A DNA stretch of 24,027 nt from DASSKO01 sp035690425 (lineage in GTDB: Bacteria; Actinomycetota; Actinomycetes; Propionibacteriales; Nocardioidaceae), in contig DASSKO010000077.1 of NCBI GenBank assembly GCA_035690425.1, positions 1 to 24,027 on the forward strand. The letters are read 5' to 3'. Shown here in pieces: positions 13,258 through 21,212 of the stretch. A model generated the notes under the pieces. It was not told where the DNA came from, ran no database searches, and worked only from the letters and a program-made list of their open reading frames with translations. Within the stretch, counting starts at the first letter, position 1. Each line of letters begins with the position of its first letter. The translations under genes and the position numbers were made by a program.

Positions 13258-15437
13258 GTCATCTCCAGGTAGTCGCCGCGGGTGGAACCGAGCGTGGCCG
13301 AGACCGCCTCGGCCAGCGCCGGATGCCGCGCCAGCTGCGGATCGGCGCGCACCACGCGCGTGGCGATGTCACGGGCCTGGGTGATGACGTCCTCGTGGTG
13401 CAGCACCGACAGCAGCCGCAGGCTGGTCTGCGTGCCCGACTGGGCGACGCCGAGCACATCTCCTTCGCGCCGCGTCTGCAGGTCGACCTGGGACAGTGCG
13501 AAGCCGTCGGTGGTGGCGGCAACCGCGTCCAGCCTGGTGCGCGGCGCCGAGCCCGCCGGCGTGGAGGTCACGAGCAGGCACAGCCCCGGCACCGACCCAC
13601 GACCCACCCGCCCGCGCAGCTGATGCAGCTGCGAGATCCCGAACCGATCGGCGTCGACGACCACCATCATCGATGCGTTGGGCACGTCGACACCCACCTC
13701 GATGACCGTGGTGGCGACAAGGACGTCGACCTCGCCGGCCGCGAACGCCGCCATCACGGTGTCCTTGTCGTCGGCAGCCATCCGGCCGTGCAGCATCTGC
13801 ACGCGCAGCCCGCGCAGCGGGCCGTCACGCAGCTCCGCGGTCAGCTCTACGACACTTGCCGGCGGTACCTCGTCGGCCTTGGGGGAAACCTCACCGGTGT
13901 CCCCGACACGCGAGCACACCACATAGGCCTGGTGGCCGTTGGCGACCTCTTCGCGCACCCGCTGCCAGCCGCGATCCAGCCAGTCGGGCCGTTCGGTGGC
14001 CGGCACCACCGCGGTCTGGATCGGGGAACGGCCTGGCGGCAGGTCGCGCATGGCGGAGACGTCCAGGTCGCCGAAAACCGTCATCGCCACCGTGCGAGGG
14101 ATGGGCGTGGCGGTCATCACCAGCACATGCGGCGGCGTGTCCCCCGCCTTCGCGGTCAGCGCGGCACGCTGCTCCACACCGAAGCGATGCTGCTCGTCGA
14201 CGACGACCAGCCCCAGGTCGGCGAACTGCACCCGCTCCTCGAGCAGCGCATGGGTGCCGACGACGATGCCCGCAGCACCCGAAGCGGCGTCGAGCATGGC
14301 CTCCTTGCGAGCCGCGGAACTCAGCGAGCCGGTCAGCAGCGCCACCCGGGTGCCGTCGTCGGCACCGCCGAGCATGCCGCCCTCGGCGAGGTCGCCCAGC
14401 ATGGAGCGGATCGAGCGATGGTGCTGCTGGGCCAGCACCTCGGTGGGCGCCAGCAGAGCCGCCTGCCCGCCGGAGTCGACCACCTGCAACATGGCCCGCA
14501 GCGCCACCAGCGTCTTCCCGGAGCCGACCTCGCCCTGCAGCAGCCGGTGCATCGGGTGCGGGCGCGTGATCTCGGCGGCGACCTGCTCCCCCACCTCTCG
14601 TTGGCCGGTGGTGAGGGTGAAGGGCAGGCCGGCGTCGAACCGCTGTCGCAGACCGTCCGAGCGACCACGGCGCGCCACCGCGGGCATGGCCGCCGTCTCG
14701 GCGCGCCGCTGCGCCAGGGCCACCTGGGCGACGAACGCCTCGTCGAACCGGAGCCGGTGGCGCGCCGCGGTGTAGTCGTCCCGATCATACGGCCGGTGGA
14801 TCTTCTCCAGTGCCTCGGCCAGCCCGAGAAGACGGTGCTCGCGACGCACGTCGGCCGGGAGGGGGTCGTCGAGCGGCCCCATCACATCGAGCACCGTCTG
14901 CACCGAGCTCGCGATCTGCCAGGACGACAGCTTGACCCGGCTGGTGATGGAGTAGATCGGGATCACCGGGCGCATCCGGCTCGCGTCGTCGGCGTCGTCA
15001 GGCAGCAGGGCACAGTCCGGATGGGTCAGCTGCCAGGTCGTCTTGTGCCTGGTGGAGAAGAGGGTCACCTTGCCGCTGAACATCGCCCGGACACCTGGCC
15101 GCAGCTTCGACTCGAAGAGGTTGACCATCTTGTGCCCGAAGAAGGTCACCGTCACCTGCCGCGCGCTTCCCGGCTCGCCGACGACCACCTCCAGCCGAAC
15201 CTGCTTGGGAGTCCTGCCGTACCTGCGCGCGGACGACCGCACCGTCGCGACCACCGTCGCCATCTCGTCGACCTTGAGCTCGCGCAGATCGCTGACCTTG
15301 CCGCGCTCGACATAGCGATGCGGGTAGTGCCGGAGGAGGTCGCCGACCGTCTCCATCTCGAAGCCGGCGGCGAGCTTCTTCGCACCTGACCCGAGGACGC
15401 GGTCCAGCCGCTGCTCGAGGAAGTCATTGGCTGCCAT
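13254..15437 (-). CDS. recG: ATP-dependent DNA helicase RecG
   Basis: RecG remodels stalled replication forks and branch-migrates Holliday junctions. The 727-residue protein has an N-terminal wedge/OB domain (about 55-150) that grips branched DNA. The superfamily 2 helicase core follows, with Walker A GEVGSGKT (302-309), the Q-like LTTGQREV, DEQH box VVVDEQHRFG (411-420), MTATPIPRT, and motif VI QLRGRVGRG. The start is ATG 15437 with GGAG five bases upstream. An in-frame GTG at 15443 would overlap the preceding stop codon (GTGA) and is an alternative. It directly follows the fakA-like gene; this gene pair is widespread in Gram-positive bacteria. Confidence 0.97.
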   Translation of the reverse strand: MAANDFLEQRLDRVLGSGAKKLAAGFEMETVGDLLRHYPHRYVERGKVSDLRELKVDEMATVVATVRSSARRYGRTPKQVRLEVVVGEPGSARQVTVTFFGHKMVNLFESKLRPGVRAMFSGKVTLFSTRHKTTWQLTHPDCALLPDDADDASRMRPVIPIYSITSRVKLSSWQIASSVQTVLDVMGPLDDPLPADVRREHRLLGLAEALEKIHRPYDRDDYTAARHRLRFDEAFVAQVALAQRRAETAAMPAVARRGRSDGLRQRFDAGLPFTLTTGQREVGEQVAAEITRPHPMHRLLQGEVGSGKTLVALRAMLQVVDSGGQAALLAPTEVLAQQHHRSIRSMLGDLAEGGMLGGADDGTRVALLTGSLSSAARKEAMLDAASGAAGIVVGTHALLEERVQFADLGLVVVDEQHRFGVEQRAALTAKAGDTPPHVLVMTATPIPRTVAMTVFGDLDVSAMRDLPPGRSPIQTAVVPATERPDWLDRGWQRVREEVANGHQAYVVCSRVGDTGEVSPKADEVPPASVVELTAELRDGPLRGLRVQMLHGRMAADDKDTVMAAFAAGEVDVLVATTVIEVGVDVPNASMMVVVDADRFGISQLHQLRGRVGRGSVPGLCLLVTSTPAGSAPRTRLDAVAATTDGFALSQVDLQTRREGDVLGVAQSGTQTSLRLLSVLHHEDVITQARDIATRVVRADPQLARHPALAEAVSATLGSTRGDYLEMT

Positions 15438-15439
15438 GG

Positions 15440-17077
15440 TCACTCCACCGCGATCAACAGCGGATACCGTTCCTGCCCTCCGTCGTAGACGACAGCGTCG
15501 ACGTCGGGGCGGGTGGCGCGCAGGTGACTGACGAGGTCGTCGACGAGGGCGTCGTCGCACGCGTGACCGCGCACCAGCGTCACCATCTCGCCCCCGCCGC
15601 CGAGCAGCCGTCCGACCACCGCGGCGGCGACGGCGGGCAGGCTGTGGCCGACGACGGCGAAGTCGCCCTCCACCACACCGAGAGCGTCGCCGGCCGCGCA
15701 CGGCCCCGCCGTCGTGATGGCGTCGCGGGCCGCGATCGTGACAGCGCCGTGCCGGGCGTGCCCCCCTGCCGCGGTCATCGCCACCACGTCGTCGTCGAAG
15801 CTGCGGGCGGCGTCGTGCACGGCGAGCGCGGCCAGGCCCTGCACCTGCGCGCGGGTAGGCACGACCGCCACCCGGATGCCCTCCTCACGCGCCGCCTGGG
15901 CAGCCGCCTCGGCGACGGCCAGGCTGTCAGCGTCGTTGGGCAGCACCACGACCTCCGCCGCGCTGGTGGCACGCACGGCCACCAGGATCTCGGCCGTGGA
16001 GCAGCGACGGCCGGGGCCGCCGGTGACGACCTCGGCGCCGGCTGCTTCGAAGAGCGCCGCGAGTCCGGGGCCGGCAGCCACGACCACCACGCCGCGGGTG
16101 TCGTGGCGCTGGTGCGGGCGGCGCTGGATCTGATCGGCGAAATGGGTGACGCGGATGCGGTGGGGCCGGCCGGCCTCGATGCCGGCCTCGATCGCCGCGC
16201 CCACCTCGTCGACGTGCACGTGCACGTTCCACAGACCGTCGCCGCCGACGACGACCAGCGAGTCACCGAGCCGGCTGAGGCGGTCGCGCAGCAGCGGAAT
16301 GGCCGCGTCCTCGGCGTCGAGCAGGAACATCACCTCCGACGAGGGCCCGCCCGGGTTGAGGCCGCCACCGCCCGAGCCCGCGCTCGACCCGGCCGCCACG
16401 GGCACGGGGCGACGGCGCACCACCGGGCCGGCGCGGTGCACTCCGGTCAGCAGCGTCTCGGCGACGTCGAACAGCACGCACAGCCCACGCCCGCCCGCGT
16501 CGACGACACCGGCGGCGGCGAGTGCGGGCAGTTGGTCGGGCGTGCGTTGCAGGGCTTCTCGGGCCGCGGTCGCTGCCGCCGTGATGGTGTCGGCCAGCGC
16601 GCCGGTGTCCTCCGCGGCCTGCCGGGCGGCCTCTCCCGCCTCCCGCGCGACGGTGAGGATGGTGCCCTCGACCGGCGTACCCACCGCGGCGTAGCCGGCG
16701 TCGGCCGCGGCGACGAGGATGTCGGCGAGTACCCGGGCCGGACGGCCCGACCGCGATGACCTGGCGGCGGCCAGCGTCTCCGCGCCGGCCCGCAGCAGCT
16801 GGGAGAGGATCACGCCGGAGTTGCCCCGGGCACCGAGCAGGGCTCCGCGGCCGAGCGCCTCCAGGGCGGCCATCGGGTCGGCGAAGTCGGCCTCGCGCAG
16901 CGCGTCGCGGGCGGCCTCGAAGGTGAGGTAGAGGTTGGTGCCGGTGTCGCCGTCGGGCACCGGATAGACGTTGAGGGCGTCGATCTCCTCGCGAGCCACG
17001 CCCAGAGCCTGCAGCGCCTGGTCGCACCACGTGCGTACCAGGGTGAGGTCGGCAGGTGCCGACGTGCTGCTGCTCAC
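15440..17077 (-). CDS. fakA: DAK2-domain fatty-acid kinase FakA-like protein
   Basis: Proteins of this family (FakA, formerly YloV) carry an N-terminal DhaL/DAK2 ATP-binding domain. In Firmicutes they phosphorylate fatty acids held by a FakB partner. The 545-residue product has the DhaL signature NVYPVPDGDTGTN (36-48) with its Mg-binding aspartates, and GARGNSGVILSQLL. A middle domain contains NVHVHVDEVG, and a C-terminal domain has GDxLGVVEGDF- and RGHACDDAL-like motifs. The start is GTG 17077, four bases after GGAG; upstream codons in frame are unlike the family. No FakB/DegV gene is in the window, so the lipid substrate is an inference. It begins a minus-strand unit with recG, rsmD and coaD and is divergent from rpmB. 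Confidence 0.9.
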   Translation of the reverse strand: MSSSTSAPADLTLVRTWCDQALQALGVAREEIDALNVYPVPDGDTGTNLYLTFEAARDALREADFADPMAALEALGRGALLGARGNSGVILSQLLRAGAETLAAARSSRSGRPARVLADILVAAADAGYAAVGTPVEGTILTVAREAGEAARQAAEDTGALADTITAAATAAREALQRTPDQLPALAAAGVVDAGGRGLCVLFDVAETLLTGVHRAGPVVRRRPVPVAAGSSAGSGGGGLNPGGPSSEVMFLLDAEDAAIPLLRDRLSRLGDSLVVVGGDGLWNVHVHVDEVGAAIEAGIEAGRPHRIRVTHFADQIQRRPHQRHDTRGVVVVAAGPGLAALFEAAGAEVVTGGPGRRCSTAEILVAVRATSAAEVVVLPNDADSLAVAEAAAQAAREEGIRVAVVPTRAQVQGLAALAVHDAARSFDDDVVAMTAAGGHARHGAVTIAARDAITTAGPCAAGDALGVVEGDFAVVGHSLPAVAAAVVGRLLGGGGEMVTLVRGHACDDALVDDLVSHLRATRPDVDAVVYDGGQERYPLLIAVE

Positions 17078-17161
17078 GCCACTCCGTTCGTCGGTCGTCG
17101 GCGGCTCGGGCACCCGAGTCCTCAGCGGGAAGGGTAGTAGCCCCCGGCACGCAGGCGTCGA

Positions 17162-17192
17162 TTGGCCTGCGTCGGTGCGGATCGGATAGGCT
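17162..17192 (+). promoter_or_regulatory. Candidate promoter of rpmB
   Basis: TTGGCC (17162-17167) and TAGGCT (17187-17192) are separated by 19 bases and followed by GGCC. The transcription start would be about 65-70 bases before the rpmB start. The elements match those before yceD-rpmF. Confidence 0.55.
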
Positions 17193-17266
17193 GGCCGGGT
17201 TGCGTTCACCGCGTGCTGCGCGAGTGGGGCGACCCGATCACACTTCCACGACCTTGAGGAGCACCG

Positions 17267-17452
17267 GTGGCTGCCGTCTGCGACGTTTGCGGCAAGGGGC
17301 CTGGCTTCGGTAACAACGTGTCCCACTCGCACCGGCGTACGCGCCGGCGTTTCAACCCCAACATCCAGCGGGTGCGCGCAGTGGTGGGCAAGACCCCGAA
17401 GCGGCTCAACGTCTGCACCTCCTGTCTAAAGGCGGGCAAGGTCAGTCGCTGA
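17267..17452 (+). CDS. rpmB: 50S ribosomal protein L28
   Basis: L28 is a small protein of the large ribosomal subunit. The 61-residue product begins AAVCDVCGKGPGFGNNVSHS, followed by the basic RRTRRRFNPNIQRVR. It ends with NVCTSCLKAGKV, with a pair of CxxC motifs (CDVC and CTSC) typical of the zinc-binding form. The start is GTG, five bases after a strong GAGGAG. It is a single-gene unit with its own promoter and terminator, divergent from the fakA-like gene. Confidence 0.97.
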   Translation: MAAVCDVCGKGPGFGNNVSHSHRRTRRRFNPNIQRVRAVVGKTPKRLNVCTSCLKAGKVSR

Positions 17453-17473
17453 CCTGCCGCTGACCGGCTGAGG

Positions 17474-17509
17474 CGGGCCGACGCCAGACCAGGCGTCCGG
17501 CCCGTTTTT
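17474..17509 (+). terminator. Strong intrinsic terminator of rpmB
   Basis: CGGGCCGACGCC (17474-17485) pairs with GGCGTCCGGCCCG (17492-17504) across a 6-base loop, with one bulged base. It is followed directly by TTTTT (17505-17509). It lies 21 bases after the rpmB stop. Confidence 0.88.
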
Positions 17510-17532
17510 CGTGTGGCCAGCCGGGTCGTACG

Positions 17533-17547
17533 CCCCGTCGCTCGGGG
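17533..17547 (-). terminator. Short hairpin downstream of thiL
   Basis: CCCCG and CGGGG form a perfect 5-base stem with a 5-base loop, 34 bases past the thiL stop on the minus strand. No U-tract is present, so the call is tentative. Confidence 0.3.
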
Positions 17548-17557
17548 AACGGAGTGC

Positions 17558-17577
17558 GGCCAATCACGGCCAATCAC
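17558..17577. repeat. Exact 10-base tandem duplication
   Basis: GGCCAATCAC is repeated twice head to tail just past the thiL stop codon, between the convergent rpmB and thiL genes. It is probably a simple duplication. Confidence 0.6.
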
Positions 17578-17581
17578 CGAG

Positions 17582-18535
17582 TCAGCGGAAGTGCTGATGA
17601 CCGGGGGCGCTGGTGTACTCGCTGCCGTCGACGGTGACGCCGGCGCCCGCACCGACATCGCCGACGACCAGCCAGCCGGCCGGCAGCAACACGTCGGGCG
17701 GGAAGGTCGCCGCGAGCGCGTGGTCCTCGCCACCGGTGAGGATGAACCGCATCGGGTCGACGCCCAGCGCCGCACCGACGGCCTGCATCGGCTCGGCGAC
17801 CTCGAACACGCTCGTGCGCACGTTGATCGCGACACCGCTGGCCCGCGCCACATGACCCAGATCTCCCAGCAGGCCGTCGGAGACGTCGATCATCGACGTC
17901 GCGCCCAGGGTCGCGGCCTCCGGCCCGGCCGAGTACGGCGGTGCCGGGCGCCGGTGTGCCTCCACGACCGCCCGGGGCGAACGAAAGCCACGGCCCAGCA
18001 CGTGATAGCCGGCCGCGGCCCAGCCGATCCGGCCGCGGATCGCCAGCACGTCACCCGGCTGGGCCCCGTCCCGCAGCACCGGTGCGCCGTCGCACTCCCC
18101 CAGCACCGTCAGCGACACGATGACCACGTCCGCCGCCGTCACATCGCCACCGACCACGCTCGCGCCGACCAGGTCGCACTCCTCGGCGATGCCACGTGCC
18201 AGGTCGACGGCCCACGCCGTCGGCAGTTCGCCGGGCGCCCCGAGACCGACGACGACCGACGTGGCACGGCCGCCCATCGCGTTGATGTCGGAGAGGTTGG
18301 CCGCGGCGGCCTTGTGCCCGACGTCGACCGCTTCGGACCAGTCGCGCCGGAAATGCCTGTTCTCGACCAACAGGTCGGTGCTCACGAGGACCCGTCCGGA
18401 GCGGTTGCGCACCACGGCCGAGTCGTCGCCCGGGCCGACCTGGACCAGCTCGTTCTGGCTGAAGAAGGGGCGGATCGCCTCGATCAACCCGAACTCGCCG
18501 ACCTCGGCGACCGTTCCGGACTGGGGCTGGGTCAT
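17582..18535 (-). CDS. thiL: Thiamine-monophosphate kinase
   Basis: ThiL phosphorylates thiamine monophosphate with ATP to thiamine diphosphate, the active cofactor. The 317-residue product has GPGDDSAVV (34-42), STDLLVENRHF (52-62) and NLSDINAMGG (80-89). It also has VVGGDVT, IDVSDGLLGDLGH and the late motif GGEDHALAATFP. These are the usual Asp-rich metal- and ATP-binding segments of the AIRS/ThiL fold. ATG 18535 is preceded by AGAGG at seven bases. It converges with rpmB and diverges from the RAM-domain gene. No thiamine riboswitch is visible upstream. Confidence 0.96.
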   Translation of the reverse strand: MTQPQSGTVAEVGEFGLIEAIRPFFSQNELVQVGPGDDSAVVRNRSGRVLVSTDLLVENRHFRRDWSEAVDVGHKAAAANLSDINAMGGRATSVVVGLGAPGELPTAWAVDLARGIAEECDLVGASVVGGDVTAADVVIVSLTVLGECDGAPVLRDGAQPGDVLAIRGRIGWAAAGYHVLGRGFRSPRAVVEAHRRPAPPYSAGPEAATLGATSMIDVSDGLLGDLGHVARASGVAINVRTSVFEVAEPMQAVGAALGVDPMRFILTGGEDHALAATFPPDVLLPAGWLVVGDVGAGAGVTVDGSEYTSAPGHQHFR

Positions 18536-18565
18536 CGGCTGCCTCTCGAGAACACGTGGACCGTG

Positions 18566-18596
18566 TTGCCCGGCCCCCGTGGCCAGGCGGTAGTTT
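18566..18596 (+). promoter_or_regulatory. Candidate promoter of the RAM-domain gene
   Basis: TTGCCC (18566-18571) and TAGTTT (18591-18596) are separated by 19 bases in the divergent gap between thiL and the plus-strand gene. The hexamers fit actinobacterial consensus loosely, and the leader would be about 55-60 bases. Confidence 0.35.
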
Positions 18597-18660
18597 GATC
18601 GCTGACCGACCAGGCCCTTGGCAGCCGCTGGGGGGCGTAGACCGAGCCCGGAGGACAACT

Positions 18661-18897
18661 GTGGTGGTTCAGGCTTACATCCTTATCCAGACCGAGGTCG
18701 GCAAGGCTGCCGAGGTCGCCCAGTCCGTCTCCGGCCTGCAGGGCGTGACGCTGGCGGAGGACGTCACGGGTCCCTACGACGTGATCGTGCGTGCCGAGGC
18801 CGGCAACGTCGACGAGCTCGGCAAGCTCGTGGTCGCCAAGGTGCAGACGCTGGCCGGCATCACCCGCACCCTCACCTGTCCGGTCGTGCACATCTAA
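18661..18897 (+). CDS. Stand-alone Lrp/AsnC ligand-binding (RAM) domain protein
   Basis: The 78-residue product (VVQAYILIQTEVGKAAEVA... to GITRTLTCPVVHI) is an alpha/beta RAM domain as found at the C-terminus of Lrp/AsnC regulators. It lacks the helix-turn-helix part. Such stand-alone domains bind amino acids or other small ligands and form oligomers, and may modulate full-length Lrp-family partners. GPYDVIVRAEAGNVDELGKLV is the usual core. The start is GTG 18661 with GGAGG six bases upstream; the next codon is also GTG. It ends 11 bases before the convergent ddl stop. Its ligand is unknown. Confidence 0.88.
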   Translation: MVVQAYILIQTEVGKAAEVAQSVSGLQGVTLAEDVTGPYDVIVRAEAGNVDELGKLVVAKVQTLAGITRTLTCPVVHI

Positions 18898-18908
18898 GGC
18901 GGGCACAG

Positions 18909-20060
18909 TCACCGCAGGCCCAACGGCCGCTGCCTGGCCAGGGTGAGCAGCCGGTCGACCAGCGCCCGGTAGTCCAGGCCGCTCGCCGCCCACATCCGCG
19001 GAAACATCGAGGTCGGCGTAAAGCCTGGCATCGTGTTGATCTCGTTGATCACCACGGAGCCGTCGGGAAGCACGAAGAAGTCAACCCGAGCGAGTCCTTC
19101 GGCCCCGATGGCCTCGAAGGCGCGCACGGCCAGGTCACGGATCCGCTCGGTCGCCTCGTCGGCGACGTCGGCGGGTACGTCGAGCTCGGTCGCCTCCTCC
19201 GGCAGGTACTTCGCCGCGAAGTCGTAGAACTCGTGCTCGCCGGTGATCTTGATCTCGGCGACGACGCTGGCCTGCGGCGGGTCGTCGCCCCTGCCCTGCA
19301 GCACGCCGCACTCGATCTCCCGCGCTCCCGCGGCGAACGCCTCGACCAGCACCTTCGGATCGTGCCGCTGTGCCTCCGCGACGGCGTCGTCGAGCTCGCT
19401 GTGGTTGCGCACCTTGCTGATGCCGAAGCTGGAGCCGGCACGGGCCGGCTTGACGAACAGCGGGAACCCCAGGCCGGCGGCCGACTCGCGGCACACGGCG
19501 GGGTCGCGGCGCCACTCCCGCGGGGTGATCACGACGTACGGCGTCACCGGCAGGCCGGCGGCCTGGAACACCAGTTTCATGTAGTGCTTGTCCATGCCGA
19601 CAGCGCTGGACAGCACCCCGGCGCCGACGTAGCGCACACCGGCCATCTCGAGAAGGCCCTGGATGGTGCCGTCCTCGCCGAACGGGCCGTGCAGCAGCGG
19701 GAAGACGATGTCGACCTCGCCGATCTGCCGCGGTACGTCACCGGGATCGGTCACCACCAGGTCGCGGCTGGAGAGCACGACCGGCGCCCCCTTCTCGTCG
19801 ACCTCGGGGAGCTTGCCGTCGGTGATCTCCAGCCGCGCGCTGTCGTCGGCCTCGAGGACCCACCGGCCGTCGGCGGCGATGCCGATCGGCACGACGTCGT
19901 AACGGTCCCGGTCGATCGCAGCGAGCACACTGCCGGCCGTCACGCACGAGACGCCGTGTTCGGCCGACCGACCGCCGAAGACGACGGCGACTCGGGGCTT
20001 CGCACCGGGCCGCTGGTGGCCCTCGGGACTGTGCTCTGGCTGCTCTGGCTGCTCAGACAT
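18909..20060 (-). CDS. ddl: D-alanine--D-alanine ligase
   Basis: Ddl joins two D-alanines with ATP, producing the dipeptide for peptidoglycan precursors. The 383-residue protein has an N-terminal extension rich in Glu and Pro (1-20) and GGRSAEHGVS (29-38). The ATP-grasp core includes FVKPARAGSSFGISKV and the omega-loop EFYDFAAKYLPEE. It ends with DFFVLPDGSVVINEINTMPGFTPTSMFP. The loop Lys284-Tyr285 corresponds to the Lys-Tyr pair of DdlB. Phe at this Tyr position is associated with D-lactate specificity, so D-Ala-D-Ala is predicted. The ATG 20060 follows AGGG at four bases. It diverges from the PLP enzyme, with overlapping promoter space. Confidence 0.96.
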   Translation of the reverse strand: MSEQPEQPEHSPEGHQRPGAKPRVAVVFGGRSAEHGVSCVTAGSVLAAIDRDRYDVVPIGIAADGRWVLEADDSARLEITDGKLPEVDEKGAPVVLSSRDLVVTDPGDVPRQIGEVDIVFPLLHGPFGEDGTIQGLLEMAGVRYVGAGVLSSAVGMDKHYMKLVFQAAGLPVTPYVVITPREWRRDPAVCRESAAGLGFPLFVKPARAGSSFGISKVRNHSELDDAVAEAQRHDPKVLVEAFAAGAREIECGVLQGRGDDPPQASVVAEIKITGEHEFYDFAAKYLPEEATELDVPADVADEATERIRDLAVRAFEAIGAEGLARVDFFVLPDGSVVINEINTMPGFTPTSMFPRMWAASGLDYRALVDRLLTLARQRPLGLR

Positions 20061-20068
20061 CGGCCCTG

Positions 20069-20074
20069 ACCCTA
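20069..20074 (-). promoter_or_regulatory. Candidate -10 element of ddl, consistent with a leaderless transcript
   Basis: TAGGGT on the minus strand ends eight bases before the ddl ATG. If used as a -10, transcription would begin at or very near the start codon. No convincing -35 is seen. A purine-rich AGGG also lies before the ATG, so ordinary initiation is not excluded. Confidence 0.28.
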
Positions 20075-20079
20075 CCGTG

Positions 20080-20097
20080 CCGGACGTCACGTGCCGG
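20080..20097. promoter_or_regulatory. Palindromic candidate operator in the ddl/PLP-enzyme divergent region
   Basis: The 9-base palindrome ACGTCACGT (20084-20092) is bordered by CCGG on the left and, after a G, CCGG on the right. It sits between the two divergent start codons and could serve both. It is a structural observation only; no regulator is identified. Confidence 0.28.
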
Positions 20098-20105
20098 GTC
20101 GGCTG

Positions 20106-20112
20106 CAACAAT
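20106..20112 (+). promoter_or_regulatory. Candidate -10 element of the PLP-enzyme gene
   Basis: CAACAAT ends six bases before the ATG at 20119. Together with the absence of a ribosome binding site it suggests leaderless transcription. It departs from consensus at the first T. Confidence 0.25.
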
Positions 20113-20118
20113 CACGGC

Positions 20119-21180
20119 ATGCCAGCACGCGATCCGCTCTCCCCCGCCACCGTCGCCGTCACCACCGGCCGCCCGCCGCACGAGTCCGACAACCCGCTGA
20201 ACCAGCCGGTGGTGCTGGCCTCGACCTACGTGGCCGGCGGGGACCGCGAGTACGGCCGCTACGGCAACCCGACCTGGGAGGCGTTCGAGGCGACGCTGGG
20301 CCGGCTCGAGGGCGGCAGGGCGCTGGCCTTCTCCTCCGGTCTCGCGTCGGTCGACGCGCTGCTCAGCCTGATCACCAATGGCGAGACCGTGGTGGCGCCT
20401 CGGCACTGCTACCTGGGCACTCTTGCGCAGCTCGCCGACCTCGAGCAGCGTGGCCGGGTCAACGTCCGTCTGGTCGACGTCACCGACACCGCCGCGGTCG
20501 TCGAGGCCTGCGACGACGCGGCCCTGATGTGGCTGGAGTCACCCACCAACCCGGCGATGGAGGTTGCCGACATCGCGGCGATCTGTCAGGGCGCGCACGG
20601 CCACGGTGCCACCGTCGTCGTCGACAACACCTTCGCGACGCCTATTCTGCAGCGCCCACTCGACGACGGGGCCGACGTCGTCGTGCACTCGGCCACCAAG
20701 TACCTCTCCGGCCACTCCGACGTGCTGCTGGGTGCGGTGGTCACCCGCAACGAGGCGATCTACGCCGCCGTCGACCAGCGCCGCCGCAGCGTGGGCGCCG
20801 TACCCGGCACCTTTGAGACGTGGCTAGCGCTGCGGGGGATGCGCACGCTGCATCTGCGGGTGGAGCGTGCGCAGGCCAACGCCCAGGCACTGGTGGCGCG
20901 ACTCCGCGAGCACCCCGCGATCGAGGAGGTCCGCTACCCCGGCTTCGGTGGCATGGTGGCGGTCGTGCTGGCAGGCGGCGCTGCATCCGCCGACCGGCTG
21001 ACGTCATCGACCGAACTGTGGGTGCATGCGACCAGCCTTGGCGGGGTGGAGTCGACGCTGGAGCGCCGCCGTCGCTGGGCCGGCGAGCCTGAGACGATCC
21101 CGGAGGGCCTGGTGCGGCTCTCGGTCGGCGTCGAGGACGTCGAGGACCTGTGGGCGGACCTGGAGCAAGCCCTGCGCTGA
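20119..21180 (+). CDS. Trans-sulfuration family PLP enzyme (cystathionine gamma-synthase/lyase-like), shortened C-terminal region
   Basis: This is a Cys/Met-metabolism PLP enzyme. Visible are RYGNPTWEAFE (47-57), FSSGLASVDA, the PLP-binding VVVDNTFATP (166-175) and catalytic Lys194 in HSATKYLSGHSDV. SLGGVES and LVRLSVGVEDVEDLWADLEQAL are at the end. At 353 residues it is about 30 shorter than usual. In the C-terminal domain, the segment between YPG and GFGGM is almost absent, and the loop after GGVES reads ERRRRWAGEPETIP instead of the common family sequence. The exact reaction (synthase, gamma-lyase or sulfhydrylase) cannot be told. ATG 20119 has no ribosome binding site; a leaderless start or an earlier ATG at 20077 are the alternatives. 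Confidence 0.88.
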   Translation: MPARDPLSPATVAVTTGRPPHESDNPLNQPVVLASTYVAGGDREYGRYGNPTWEAFEATLGRLEGGRALAFSSGLASVDALLSLITNGETVVAPRHCYLGTLAQLADLEQRGRVNVRLVDVTDTAAVVEACDDAALMWLESPTNPAMEVADIAAICQGAHGHGATVVVDNTFATPILQRPLDDGADVVVHSATKYLSGHSDVLLGAVVTRNEAIYAAVDQRRRSVGAVPGTFETWLALRGMRTLHLRVERAQANAQALVARLREHPAIEEVRYPGFGGMVAVVLAGGAASADRLTSSTELWVHATSLGGVESTLERRRRWAGEPETIPEGLVRLSVGVEDVEDLWADLEQALR

Positions 21181-21212
21181 GTCGACGTACCCGCCTTTCC
21201 CATCTGGCTGGG

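Noticed and set aside
13191..15389. Plus-strand open frame of 732 codons opposite recG
   Set aside because: Antisense shadow of recG. The His/Arg/Gly-rich product has no recognisable domain.
17582..18660. Search for a thiamine (TPP) riboswitch upstream of thiL
   Set aside because: The leader between the thiL start and the divergent gene has none of the conserved TPP-riboswitch core segments.
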